Under the pieces are notes generated by a model. It was not told the DNA's origin. It worked only from the letters and a program-made list of their open reading frames with translations, and made no database searches. From positions 524,762,137 through 524,826,136 of the forward strand of contig NC_081414.1 in assembly GCF_030272615.1 (NCBI RefSeq): a DNA stretch of 64,000 nucleotides, in the 5' to 3' direction. Numbering within the stretch: the first letter of the stretch is position 1; the number at the start of each line of letters is the position of its first letter. Origin of the DNA: Cryptomeria japonica. Lineage: Eukaryota > Streptophyta > Pinopsida > Cupressales > Cupressaceae. Shown here in pieces: positions 12,040-25,026 of this stretch. The translations under genes and the position numbers were made by a program.

Positions 12040-13030
12040 TATTTCCAAATAAACCCAACATATATAACCATAAGAAACATCATTTAAATATTATAAAAAT
12101 GTTTAGTACAAATGATCATGATACACAATACATTGTCATGATAATATACATATAAACATCATTTACATTACAATGTATCCATAAGGATATAATCTCCAAG
12201 AGTACATTATTACAAAGAGTACATAAATCTGGAGCAATAAGAAAGTCTTCAATCTTCACTCGAGTCATCACAAACATGATGAAGGATGAACAAGACCTAA
12301 TTGGAGGAAAACGCACTCCACCCAACCACGTGGTACCATTAGGTCCACCCCCCGTGCTAGCAGATATCAGCTAGACGACAGCAAGAAAACAAGGATACAT
12401 ACAAGACTCACAAAAGACACACAAGACCACTTCCACAAGAGGCTCATAAGAAAACCAACCAATTCGAGAGGCCCAAAAACAATCCAAGAAAAGAAAGATA
12501 ACAATAAGAGACCATTAGGTATGCAATAGGGAAGAGTGTCATCACTAGGTTGTCATGGGTTAGCTTGGTGAGACTTCACTAGGTCTTGGCCCCCATCCTG
12601 GGTTACCCTAGTGACCTCTACCAACCCCCGGCCCCCATACAAACACTAGTGGACCACACCAACCTTTCGAAGGGACAATATTGGTGGATGCCATTCCAAG
12701 CCTTCTCTACTTACTCCAAACCTAAACAAGCATCTAAGAGTAAGAGAGACAACAATTAATCTTTTTAATGTGTACTAGCTACCCACCCAAGTTCATTATT
12801 TTTTATTTCCACTTGATTACAAAACCCTCATTGAGTAACCCTAGCAACCTCTTTGGGTCTCGGCCCCCAATGAGAGTCACTCCCCCTTGACTTGCACCTA
12901 GGAATCCAAAAAGCAACACAAGACCTAAGACACTCAAAAATCGAGATGACAAGGTCTCGACCATAGCAAGGCTTAACTCACTTGCTAGGACAAGACTACA
13001 AATCAAGATGTAACACATGCAAGCTAGGAA
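12040..13030 (-). repeat. Degenerate LTR-like block, minus orientation
   Basis: The reverse complement of about 12100-12710 aligns by eye with about 650-1180. Shared blocks include CCATTCCAAGCC at 12691-12702, a GATGACACTCT match near 12535, and a GCTAGCACGG match near 12350. No intact ORF is present. Probably a remnant of the same LTR family, inserted on the opposite strand. The ends and any target-site duplication could not be defined. Confidence 0.4.
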
Positions 13031-13060
13031 AGACCATCTAGCATTTAAACACATTCAGAG

Positions 13061-13481
13061 ACACTTATACAATCACATCAAGAAAGGAAGAATATCTATA
13101 CACAATAAAGGACACAAACATTCCCTTAGCCTCTGGAGCCAAAATACATTAAACAACATTCTCATGTTTCTAACTATGATAGTCAAGATTCAAAAGCAAA
13201 TACAAGGTCACATTATGCCAAACCTAAGAGATCCAAATCATAATTTAAGACAATAAGAGACCTTAACATTAACTACACATTAATTAATTTTAGTTAATAT
13301 TAATTTTAATAACCCAAATATAAAACCACTATTACCCACTTTAGTCCTCATAATTTGCACAATTAAACTAACATTTTGTCATTCAATACATTTAGGAAAT
13401 CGTAATCCATTCCTACAATTTTAGCTATCATTATTTATGAACCTACAACTAGTTGTATGAAAGAATCCATAAGTTCATATG

Positions 13482-13525
<44 letters not shown>

Positions 13526-16500
13526 ATAAGGGTTGTTGAAATAAACACATACCGTAGGATAAATATACATAAGCTCATAGAACTGTTGTAAGAGTTGATG
13601 GGATAAACAAATACCACAGAAAAATAATAATACATAAGTTTTATATATATATATATAACTAAATTAGGAGCCATCGAAGAAACAAGAATGTAGGCCAGAC
13701 CCGAACAAGGTTTGGTGTCAAAATACACAAGTCAGCGAACATGACATTTCACACCGAATCAATAGTCGGTCAAACCAAAGCAAACTAATGGTATTGATCG
13801 TTCATTACATACCGATCATACCCATCGATTAAACAAGAATGTGCATAGGTAAAAGGGTCTGGCTACAACAAAGCAAGAAAACATGCCAATATAACACTGA
13901 GGAAAGCATGTCGATAAGCACTATGAAATTCGAGATATTAACCAATGAAATTCACAGAGCGATTAGAGGAGACAACTGCAGTATCAGAAGAAATGAATAC
14001 ATGCCTATATAGATACACAACAAAAAATAGAAAATAGTAGAACACCGAATAAGGGTAAAACAGTAAGGTACATAGGATGTATGCCGATAATCAATCGATC
14101 AGCAAAAAGGAAAACTTACCGACCATACTAAGAAGCATTTGGATAGAAGAACAATTGGCTAAGCCAGCATAAATGCTACACAACTAAAAGGGACCAGGTA
14201 AAGAGTGGGTTTACCAGAGTGCCAATCGGTTAATGAAATCCGATGAAACAATCAGTAACTAAAGAATGTTTAACAAATAAAAAGGGATAACATAAAAATG
14301 GTTTACCTATCAATTTCAATAATCGATTAACAAAGGAACAAGTTGATTATATTGATCGATTATTTCATAAAATCAATTGGTTAATACCATGAATCAATCG
14401 ATTGACACAGAATATTACTTGCTTAAGATAGTATTTAGTCGCTTTTGAAAGAAAGCATACCAAATACGCAATCAATGAACAACAGAAAGTAAACCGTTTA
14501 TAGCAATCAACTCCTACAAAGATCTAAGGGGTGATAATATTGCATGCAAAAAAGAATAGAGGCTTTACATGAGAAAGTCTAGAACCAGACAACTATCAAA
14601 CAAAACATTAATAATCTGAAACAAATTTAACCTGGCAATGGCAAGGAAATTGGAACAAACATATAAAGAGTAGCGATAAAAGCTTGAAAGATCAATATCC
14701 TATTGAAAACTTTAATCCATTAATCTACATACAATAAACAAAATCAAAGAAACATCTCCAACCTGGAGTCCAATGCCCGATGACAGAACGATCTGAGAGC
14801 CTCTTCAATGCCTTCAGATCAAACTCCAAAACCAAATCCCAAAACAAAGAGATATCCTTTCTAAAAGTAACTCTCCCATAAAAATTTGCATGCGAGATTT
14901 TCCCCACTATCTCCAATAATAACCATTCCATAACCCCCCTCTCCACTAACATATTTTCATTTTGAAATAGATAAATATTAATTGATTTATAATAGATTTT
15001 CATGAGCACATTAAAAAACCGAAATAAATATTTAATTCCCTTTTTTATTGATCATTTTCAAAATGGTAAGATAAATTAATTCATTTAGCTAATTAAATTA
15101 GTTTAATTTAATGTTGCATAAATTTTCAATTTATTAACTCACATTAATACACAAATACAATTAATGTATTAATATTAATTCTCTCTCTATACCAATATTA
15201 AATAAATATTAAACTATACTCTATAACAATGAACTGCGTACTACAAAACACGAAGACTAATAGGACATGACCGGACAACCACAAGACTATCAACAAACAC
15301 AAGGATACCTGACAAGAATCTTGTTCCCATAGGTACGAAGGTCACGTCAAGGGTCTAGCTGATAACTCCATTTTTCAACATATCCATTGGGTCATAGAGC
15401 ACACTCAGACCTGAAGATTCAGGTGGATTCAATGTTCGGTACCTGCAGTTGCATAAACACATTATCAAGCATATACATATAATCCATATATCATCATATC
15501 ATGGAAAGGGAATGGAAGCGACATAGCTTACTCGTAAAGAGTAGTGTGGCGCTTTTCCCTTTCACCCAAGCACATCAAGATAGAACATAGTGTATGTCAT
15601 ATCAAATAAACATCGATAAGTATAATGATTAAATCATAACAACACATATATAACCCATCTCAATAATCATTTGAATAACAGAATATAGCTAACATCATAA
15701 AAACACATCATAGTCATCATAATATAAATCATCATCATTCCAACGATCGATAGAGCATAAAGCATGAATACCACATATAAATCTATGAGACATAAAGTGC
15801 ATCATATCTAATGTCAAAATCGACCAACACCAAATAGGGTTTAAGCCACAAAGAGACACAAAACCATAAAGTCTAGAAAGCCAAAAATAGAGCAAGCACT
15901 ACACATGGTAGGAGTATTTTTTGTTCTTTTATAGTAAATAACTTTTTTGTTCTATACATTATGGCATTTTGGTATTCTAAGGGCATAACACATAATTGTG
16001 TTGGGATGGGAAGATGGTGGTGCCTAATTTTAGCTTTTATTCATAACATCACAAATGGTGCCTAATCATAGATAGAGGTGTGCATGGCTTGGTAAGCATG
16101 ATTGTGCATATGGAAACAAATATAATTGTGCATAAATTATATTTTGGGACATGATGAATTTTAAGATACATGCAACTCACAATTCATTGTAAGCAAGTCT
16201 ATTCTATAAAATTTGAATTAAGCATGATTTTATAAGTCAAGTGATGCTAGAGGATAAAGGCCTATATACCCTTGTTGTTGTATGCATTAATATATAGTAT
16301 TATAGACAAAAAGATAGAGGTTAGTTATAGATGCTTTGTGAGATTGAGTGATATGTTAGCTTATGTATATAATTAGATTGTAAGTGATTTCATAGTATAT
16401 GCATGGATAGTTAGGATCTATTAAAAAAGGTAGCATGTGAAGAAATGCAATGGGTGAATGAATTAGCATCCTTTAGGTGAGATAAGGTTATGTTAGACAT

Positions 16501-16615
16501 CAATAATTGGATGCAAGTAGGAAATGGCTAACATGATAGATCAAAACTTGCTTGTTCCTAACTCTCATTTTGGCTCAACTAGACCTATCTTTTATAATGG
16601 CTTCCTCTTCAAAGT
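13061..16615. other. Non-coding region with LTR-like debris
   Basis: Only short spurious ORFs are present. About 13740-14420 is unusually rich in CGATT/AATCG words. About 15240-15560 has the moderate GC and word content of LTR debris, but no termini or partner copy were found. Simple repeats lie at 13480-13521 and 13634-13656. Confidence 0.4.
13480..13521. repeat. (GT)n(AT)n microsatellite
   Basis: A short GT run is followed by about 15 AT dinucleotides. A second, shorter AT run lies near 13645. Confidence 0.95.
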
Positions 16616-17077
16616 TGTGAGATTTTGCCAAGATCAAGAGCTCAATGAAAAGTACAATAGAGAGACAAAATAGATGACAGGAATAAATTGTATTCTATCA
16701 AGATAAAAATACTAATCAACTGAATCATCAAGCGCTACATACAATGTAGATGAGCCTGCTTATATACGCAAGGCTATATGGATATGTGAGCACACAAACA
16801 TGACATGTGGCTCAATGAGAAACAAGGGTAGGTAGGAAATAGGTGTGGTAGGTAGGAGAAACAATATAATATTCCACATGAGGTGGATCACCCACCAAAA
16901 GTGGAATGTAACAACAAGATAAGACCACAAAAAGTTGGAAATTCTCCTACACACACTATCCCAATGTGACACAAACACCCAAGTGTCTCATACCCAAACT
17001 ACTATGAAATGCATGTACCTAAGTAAACTTAAGTAAAGTGTAATAATATCCTAGATGAATAATTAATTACACCAACA
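16616..17077 (-). repeat. 3' LTR of the outer Copia element
   Basis: About 460 bp, highly similar to 28533-29053 apart from a microsatellite-containing block present only in the other copy. Bounded by the AAAGT target duplication on its left and the polypurine tract on its right. Confidence 0.92.
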
Positions 17078-17088
17078 CCCCCCCTTAA
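17078..17088 (-). other. Polypurine tract of the outer Copia element
   Basis: On the minus strand, AAGGGGGGG lies immediately before the 3' LTR start TGTTGG. This is the expected plus-strand priming site. Confidence 0.8.
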
Positions 17089-17368
17089 GTGAAACTTAGG
17101 GGAATGCACTTAATTCTACTATGCAACTAAGCAATGCAAGATGGGTCTCGGCTACTAGGCCATGTTAGGTACACATGCACAAATTCAAATGCATGCAAAC
17201 CAATGCAATGAAATCTCTCACAAAGTGGGGAAAGAGAGAAAAACCCAATGGGAAAAAACCCTCCCCCAAAAGAGAGATGAAAATTATACAAGAGAACTCT
17301 CATAGAAGCATGTGAGGAAAAAGTCCCCCCCATATGAGAGAAGAAGAAGAGAGACTAGGTAGCCCCCC

Positions 17369-19489
17369 TCAATGTAGAATCTGTACCAATGATAGAATCT
17401 CAATGATGTATATGAATAAATTGCTCCACGAACGTCGAACAACGTTCCTCCCCTTAGGAAGAAACAAAACCAAAGGTGTATCCATGAAGTCTCCCCAATC
17501 ATGAAGGGAAGATGTAGGAAAAAAACTCATGATGAATGGAATCTCTGAAAACTGCTCAGGTGTCCCCATGTCAATGTTGAAAGATACCCTCTCCAAAGGT
17601 GGTGAACTGCTCCACACTACTGAAAAAGGCACTCCAAGATCTAGTGGAGATGAATGTAGAACAATATCGAAAGACTCACATGTCTCCTCAAAAGATAAAG
17701 AGACCTCCTCCACCTGTTGTACAAAAGTATCCACAATCATGTCGACCTCGAAAGAATGATCATGTAGAGAATGCACAAAAGGGTCAGAGTGTTCCCTCAC
17801 AACAATTGAAAAAGGATCGTCTTCATCAAAGAGAAGATGAATGTCATCAATGATGTCTCCCAAATCTGCAATGTAGGACTCCACAAACAAACCTGCAATG
17901 TCTGTCAAGTACTCATCCCATGAAATTGAAGCTGGAAGACAAGATATATCCTATTGCACTGAAACACAAGAAGGCAAAACTGTCGCACTAGTTTCATCAT
18001 CAGGTGCAATAGGTGATGTGATATCAATAGAAGGAGATGAAATACAAGGCTCAAGAATGGGGTGACATGTGAGAATCCCCAAGTTCAAGTACCCAAAATT
18101 CTCCTCAATATCTGAATCATCAACATAGGAAGAACCAACCTCATCAATAGGACCAAAATGTGAAAAGGAGTACAACTGAGATGCATGATCAACCACCCCA
18201 GTTGCAATGATAGCTCTACTCTCCAAGTCTCTAATGATAACTGAATCAGGTGTGAACTCCACAGTTTTCCTAGTTGCCCCATGTGTGATTTGATAGATGG
18301 AAAGAAGATTGTTTGTCAAGTGGGGTACACACAACACATCATTGAAGGAGTTATCCCCAATGGAAATAGATCATTTCCCAATCACATCCATGTATGTATG
18401 ATTGCCCATCAAAATATAAGGCATGGTGCAAGGCCCAAATGAAGAGAACATAGACTGCGAAGATGCCATATGATGAGAAGCCCATTAATCTAGAAGTCAT
18501 CTCCCTTAATCATGACTTGTAGTAGCACAAAGATCTTGTCCCATTCCTTTATCTATCCCAAAAGAGTGATCATTTCCTTTATCCTTTTCCTTGAAAGTCA
18601 AAGTAGACATTCTAGAAGGTAGTTTGATTTTGTTCTTCTCAAGAAGATGCTTCAACTCATCAATATCCTTCTTGTAACAATGTTGTTCATCATGTCCTGA
18701 CTTCTTGCAATATACACAAAAAAGATTGTCCTTATAAGATTTCCTCTTAGGTGAGGATATAGAATCACCTTGTTGTGGAGAGGATGATTGTGCTCCATCT
18801 TGTTGTGGTTTTGACTTAGGTTGCTTTTGATTCTTGCCTTTTCCTTGATTGCTTTAATTCCCCTTATTAGCCACTAAAGCTTGTGACTTTGAAGATTTGA
18901 GAATCCCCATCTTGGTCAGCTTAGATTGCTCAAGTATCAACATCTCCATGAATGAATCAAATGAGGGAGAAGTGTAAGAGGAACCTTGAGCTAACCTATG
19001 GGTGTGAAAGCTAGATACAAAGGCTGCATACTTTGAAGGAAGCTTGTCCAAAAAGTTATAAACCAATTGAGCATCTTTTTTGTCAATGCCACAATCCTTT
19101 AGCTTTGCTCTTAGCTCATTTGCTTTTGTGAAATAATCTTGGATTGTATCAAAATCCTTGGGATCCAATGTTGTGAGTTCACTATCAAGCTTGTAGCCCT
19201 TAATGTCATCAACTTGACCATACAATTTCTCACAAATATCCCAAGCCTATTTAATTGTAGTACACTTATCAATGTGAAAAATGAGGTCATCTGATACATA
19301 TTTTCTAAGAGTTCCAAGTGTCATAGCATTCTTAGTAAGCCATTCAATTTGAGCATTAGGATCAGGTGGTCTTGTAATAGTTCCATTTACATGATGAATG
19401 AGTCATTTTTTCATTAGTTTACTCCATGCCTTTATCTTCCATGATGCATAATTATGAGGAGTTAAAAGTGGAAATTTAGGAGAACCCAT
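17369..19489 (-). pseudogene. Copia gag-protease polyprotein with acidic extension (broken)
   Basis: One minus-strand frame runs from ATG 19489 to 17369, interrupted only by nonsense codons. The N-terminal part is a UBN2-type Copia gag: MGSPKFPLLTPHNY, then SWKIKAW, then LYGQVDDIKGYKL and YNFLDKLPSKYA. A basic Gln/Lys/Ser-rich linker precedes a CCHC knuckle, CVYCKKSGHDEQHC (about 18675-18716). The protease active-site region near 18485 reads D-stop-WASHHMAS where the family has DSGASHHM, so it is inactive. The pre-integrase segment follows (VLCVPHLTNNLLSI, about 18300-18340). An acidic, serine-rich extension to 17369 replaces integrase and reverse transcriptase. It is not a known pol domain; its function is unknown. 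Confidence 0.88.
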
Positions 19490-20025
19490 AGCACTAAAAT
19501 GAAAAAACACAAGATAGAGAGAGGCACAATCACACAAGACAACCCCCCCCCCCCCAAAAAAAGATGATTTGGCACTTTATACTTAGTGCATATACAATGG
19601 GCCACTTGCAAAACAAGGCAAGGTGGACTTATGATTTTAATCTTACAACTGCCTCAAATAGGCTAAAAGAGACTCCCACAAATACTACAAGTGATCTAAA
19701 CTAAGATCCAAGCAAAATACAAGTACCAAATAGGCCAAAAAAGACCAAATACTGAAAGTAGAATTTCTACTCAAAATCACTGCAAACAAATGGCAGATTA
19801 TGAAAGTAGACGAAAAAGTATGTACTTTCAAAAAAACGGCACCTGAAAAGGAGGTCGTATGACCCCAAACGAAGCCTTTGAAGTTGCAAAATCGGGGATT
19901 AGACAGGTACAGTCATGAAAATTTGCAAATTATGAAAAATTTGTCCATCAAAATCAAAAAAATCCTCCACCACTGCGAAGAGCATGAAATTATAGCCCAT
20001 TTCAAAAAAAATTGCACCAAAAAAG
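19490..20025 (-). other. 5' leader of the outer Copia element, gag-proximal part
   Basis: Non-coding sequence between the gag ATG and the nested insertion. It continues at 27485-28519 once the inner element and one copy of its AAAAG duplication are removed. A homopolymer C run followed by A's lies near 19545. Confidence 0.7.
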
Positions 20026-21139
20026 TGATAGACTTATAAAGCATTGAGAGGGGGGGGATGAGTCAGTGACACCAAAAACAATACTACTTTAAACACTGAC
20101 TGGTAGATATACTTAACAAGTTTGTTAAACACTATGCATGTAATCCAAAATGATATTAGTGCATCCACAATAAGTAAAACATCCACCATAACACAAGTGT
20201 TTATATGTGGAAAACCCAAATGAGAAAAACCACGGTGAGATGAGACTCACAAGTTAACTATCTGCAGTAATAGGTAACTAACCGGTTAAGGTCTACAAAC
20301 ATGCTCTGCTAGGAGAGAATCCTTTTAAAGATCTCAAAGCTCTATTAGGAGCTATACTCTGTTAAAGGTAGTGCCATGTTAGGAGTAACTTTGGAAGAGT
20401 ATTTCTGAATCCAAACTGATGGATCACCTGGTTAGAGGATTTGTACAATGAAGCTTGTTAGAGTGTACTTGGTTAGGGGTTTTGATTGTTGTAGTGATAA
20501 GAAAACAACAGGTGGTGTGATCTAGAAGTAGCACAATTTGCTTGAATAGATCCTCTTCTGCGCACTCAAAACTACATTACCAACATACTCTGTGACTTAA
20601 CTCTTTTGTCTTCGCATCAAATCATATCATATCATATCTCATCATACACACAAAATAGTTCATCATAATGTCATTATATAGACATTTAGATTTCATATCG
20701 GCCTTAGGAATTATATCACAATTTCCTAAGTGCAGTGTATCTAGAAAATCAAACATAACTCATCACAAAATACCGCCAAAATGTGTCGGTTAGGATAACT
20801 CATCACGACCGGTGATAACTCATCACACAATCAATGAATACATGTTGGAACATCGATATCGGTTGGAGTTAACCTCTGTCAACATATAAACCGATTGTCC
20901 TCCATTGCTTCTTTGATAATCTTCGTTGGATCTTCAAGTTGGTGTCGAGACATTCATGTATATACCAATTGACGATGTGTACCGGTTTGACACCATCACA
21001 AGCAAAACTTCTAATACCGGTAGCAATATAATACAAATAACTTTGAAGTAACACTGGTAGACAAACATATGTGTGTGTGTACATGTTCCATCAATGACAA
21101 CATATGAAGTTATTCATTACAATCATCATCAAGCCAACA
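20026..21139 (-). repeat. 3' LTR of the nested element
   Basis: 1114 bp, colinear with 26376-27479 with scattered substitutions, many of them C/T or G/A (for example CCGGT against CTGGT near 20100), and a few short indels. A G-rich block followed by TGAATCA/TGAGTCA lies just inside the left end. A similar block occurs near 30505. Confidence 0.93.
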
Positions 21140-21155
21140 ATCTCCCCCTTTGGCA
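21140..21155 (-). other. Polypurine tract of the nested element
   Basis: On the minus strand, AAAGGGGGAGA directly precedes the 3' LTR. Confidence 0.8.
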
Positions 21156-21390
21156 TTGATGGCAACATTTAGAAAAAAAAAATTCAAACTATACAAGTAA
21201 GTGTGCTTACAAAAATTGTACACATATTTTTACTCCTACTCCCCCTTAACAATACATACAAAATTTTCACAAAACATACATATTTCTACTCCCCCTTTGA
21301 CAAAAATGCCAAATTGAAAAAGTAAAATATATACATATATAGCAAAAATTTGCAGCAAAAGTTTACATATACAGAACTTGAAAATCTAAA

Positions 21391-24300
21391 TCAAGGATTG
21401 TCCATTGCAATTCTCAGAAAAATGTCACTAAAAGTACGCTTCAATTGAGAAAAATCATTTTCCCATGTCTCCAGCAAGGTTTCAGTGAGCTCGATTGTAG
21501 TCATGACCTGTGTACAGAATTCTTCCATTGAATCAAGTGTACACGTCTCTGGAGTAGCCAAAATTGCTTTTGCAATCTTGTATGCTCTTTGTAACAAGTC
21601 CACTTTTGGTTTGAGTAGATTCTTCAACTCCTTCAGAGATCGGAGTCTTTTTGCATGTTCACAATCATAGACATCTAACTTGTTTTGCAAATTATCAACC
21701 ATTTTACCAAAAGTTAAGAGATAATCTTGTAAAGGTATGTAAGCACTACATATCTTTTCCAATTCTTGCTCAGTCTCTATTCGCCTTTGATTGATATCAA
21801 TATAAAAGAATGAAACATTAGATGTAGATGCAAGAATTTTCCCCCCTGTTTCAATAGCTTTTCATAACAGATCTTTATTCAATGATAGGGCAATTCTCCC
21901 TGTATCAATATCCTTCATGATTTGTTCTCCTTGCTTCTTCCTATAGCTCTTCTTTGCATAGGTTTGTGTTTCTTCCTCAAGGGACTTAAGTTGGTCAGAG
22001 GCATCAGCAACCAACTTGCCAAACTTGCCAATGGGAGTTGACAAATTCCCTGTAGTAGTTTCTGGTAGAAGGCTTGACAGAATATCTACAACATTTTGAA
22101 TGGTTTCGATTTCCATTCTCTGTTCCTTAAGCCTTTTCTTTTGAGCTCTGGATTGCATCACATTTGCAAACTCCAACAATTTTGATGCACTCATGTTATC
22201 AATATTTATTGGCCCTTTGATGCCAAATGAGTCATCATCATCATCATCATCATCATCATGTTGTTGTTTGACTAATGCCTTCTCCGATTCAGCAGATGTC
22301 TCTGTATTAGTCTTCTCTTCCTCTTGTCCTTTCTCCTTCTCCTATTCAGAGATCTATTCATCAACTTTTTCAACAGGTTCCTCTTGAGTAGCCTGTGAAA
22401 CCGGTGGGAGTTGGGGTTTCACTTGTTGATCATTATCCAGTGGGGGTGGATTATCCACACTTGGTTGAGTTGCAGGTATCTCTACTGTATTAACCTATGA
22501 ATTAGTAATTTCAGGTGGCTACATATCTGGTGCAATGATGTTTCCAGATAGATATATTGTATCCTGAATATCATCAACAAATATTACCAGTTGGGAAGTA
22601 GTGTCATCCTTCTTCTTGATAGGATAGAAAATATCGGCTTGCACTTTTCTTCCTCGTCCATTTCCAGTAGATCAATAGTATCTCGCTCATTATCATGTTG
22701 GGACTCTATCAGTTTACACATATTCTGAATTTCCTTCACTATTTGATGAGTATCAACTTCAACAAGTTGCACCTTCCCACTAAGTAGCTTCAATCTTCTT
22801 GACTTAAAAGAAAATTGAGCTTTGTGCTTATCAAGCAATACAATTAACTCATCCTTTGACAAATCAGAAAAATATTGCACAAACACATCATCAATAATTT
22901 ATTTTTCCTTCTTCACAGCTTCTTCCCATTTATTCAAAAGAATAGTATATAAAGAATCAAAAATATCCTTCTCAAGATCATGAGGTAATCGATTGTAATG
23001 ACACAAATAGCTGATTACTTGTTGAAAAATTTGATCCTTCTGATCTTCATCAAATGAATCAAAATGTTCTTTGACATTATCAAATCTATTTCTTCCCAAT
23101 GTCTTTACCGTTCTCTCAAAATTAGTCATAGGTTTGTAAGAGAAAACATTAATGGGAATAGTCTGTTGAGAGGTGGCTTCAACTGGTTTGGACTTCTTAC
23201 CAGTTTCCTTTACCTTCCTTGGTTCTTCCTTAGTATCAGTTTCATCAAATTCTGCTTGAAGAATCAGTTGCCGACCTCTTTTCTTTGTTGTGGTCTGCTT
23301 CTTTATGTATACTTTAGGTGTCGGTTCCTTTTTAGTTTGGACACTTTGTGTCACTCTAGTACTTTTTGTCACAGGAGGCGCTTGCTCATCCTTTTTCTTC
23401 TTTCCTGTACCACTACCGGTTGGAGCACTACTGGTTTCAGATTTTGCAGTTTGTTTCTCAACAATATCCAGTCTTTTCTTTTTTTTGGTCTACTGGAGAT
23501 GCCAACAGGTTATTGGCATAATCAATCAATAAGTCATAATTGATAGTTCATGTCTTCCATTTCATCTTCTCTCGGTTCAATAGCTTCCATCAGACAGAAA
23601 TCAGTGGTGACTATGAAAATGATGTCCTTAATAAAGTTTTTCACCACATTTTTCAGGTAGCCTTATCCTCATACTCATTTTCTTATGAAATTCATTGAAA
23701 TATTTGTTCATTGCGGCCGAGAAGGTGTTCTTAATAGCCTTAATGTTGTTCTTGATCTGAGTGGTTACTAGCAGGTCTTTAGACCATTCAAGATCACCAA
23801 TTCCCAGTAGAAAATTCTGAAAGTAAAAGAATAGACCAATCAGTAACTGACCAAACTTGAACTTCTGATTGTTGTCCTTCTTGATTGACTGTAGATTCAA
23901 CATTAATTGACTTCTTATGGCCTCGCAAAGGTCATAATTTGCATTCTCAACAATCATTTTATAGGCAGTATGCACTGTTGTAGATGGTACATTGTTCATT
24001 CTACTAGAATAGAATATCTGGTAGCCTATAACCATAGTAGCCAATTTAACCATTGGGTCCTTAATGTTATTAACAGATCAGAGGTTGACGAGGTTAAAGT
24101 GGTTATTGTCTCCTTAGAAATTCGCCTCAGCTTAGGCACTTCACCGGTTGACCAAAAACCAGTCACAACTTGAATAGCCTCCTTGGTTATAGTGTGTGTT
24201 CTTTCCAAATACATATTCTCACCATGAACACGACTCAAAATGATTCGGATATGTTCCTCCTCAAAGTCCTCAAGAAAATAAGCCGCATTATGAAAATCTC

Positions 24301-24550
24301 TCATAAACCCTAATATACTCGGATTGAATCTTTCCGCTCTTATCGCAAAGGGTTTTCAACTGAGAGTAAATTGACAATGATCCTAAATCTTCAATTTTAC
24401 AATCAATGTAGCTAGACAATCTCCTTTTAAAATGACTCCGTCAGGAACTTGAGATAAAGCATTATAAGACACAATTCGTTCTGATTCTACAACCTCAATA
24501 GGTTATGATGAGATCATTAACCTCTCTACTTGCTTAGATGATGATGCCAT
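21391..24550 (-). pseudogene. Long ORF of unknown function in the nested element (broken)
   Basis: I do not recognise a named family. The reading starts at ATG 24550 (MASSSKQVERL) and passes through YIDCKIEDLGSLSIYSQLK. It continues with FHNAAYFLEDFEEEHIRIIL, then ENMYLERTHTITKEAIQVV and TAYKMIVENANYDLCEA. A Lys/Thr-rich hydrophilic stretch follows, then a segment with YKPMTNFERTVKTLGRNRFD. A poly-Asp run encoded by a GAT repeat (22232-22259) precedes a helical, probably coiled-coil C-terminal region ending near 21391. Frames change near 24400, 24305, 24050 and between 22580 and 22200, so it is decayed. Total about 1000 codons. It sits where pol would be, yet has no Asp-Asp catalytic box, DDE triad or protease motif. 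It may be an accessory or structural protein of a non-autonomous family, or a transduced host gene. Confidence 0.65.
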
Positions 24551-25026
24551 TTCAAATAAACTAGATTCAAAACGGGATTTACAAATAAATACCTCAATTC
24601 ACACGCGCTGCATCAATTACCGGTTGATTTCTCAAATGCACACCAGTTCAGCGTTCTTCGAATCAGCTTCAATCATGCAAATCACGACACAAATTCAACA
24701 AAAACCAACTAGCAATTCATTCTTCGCTCTGCAAGTGCTCAAGAATTCTCTCTTGAATGCATTTAGGGTAAAAATAACAAAGTAAAACTCGCTTTTATCC
24801 TTTTTACCAACTGACCACTAGGGTTACAAACCCTAATACACCGCTTAACGATGCATACATTATTAACAGGTGTAAAACCAGTTGATAAACTTTTGGAAAA
24901 CTGATTGACAAAAGATATCAAGATTTCACACATAACCATTTAAAATTCAAACTCTCTTACCACTCATCTTTCAAGGGGTCTGGAAATAGATTTACCGTTA
25001 TGCTCCCCTAAGCTCTGTTGAAAGGC

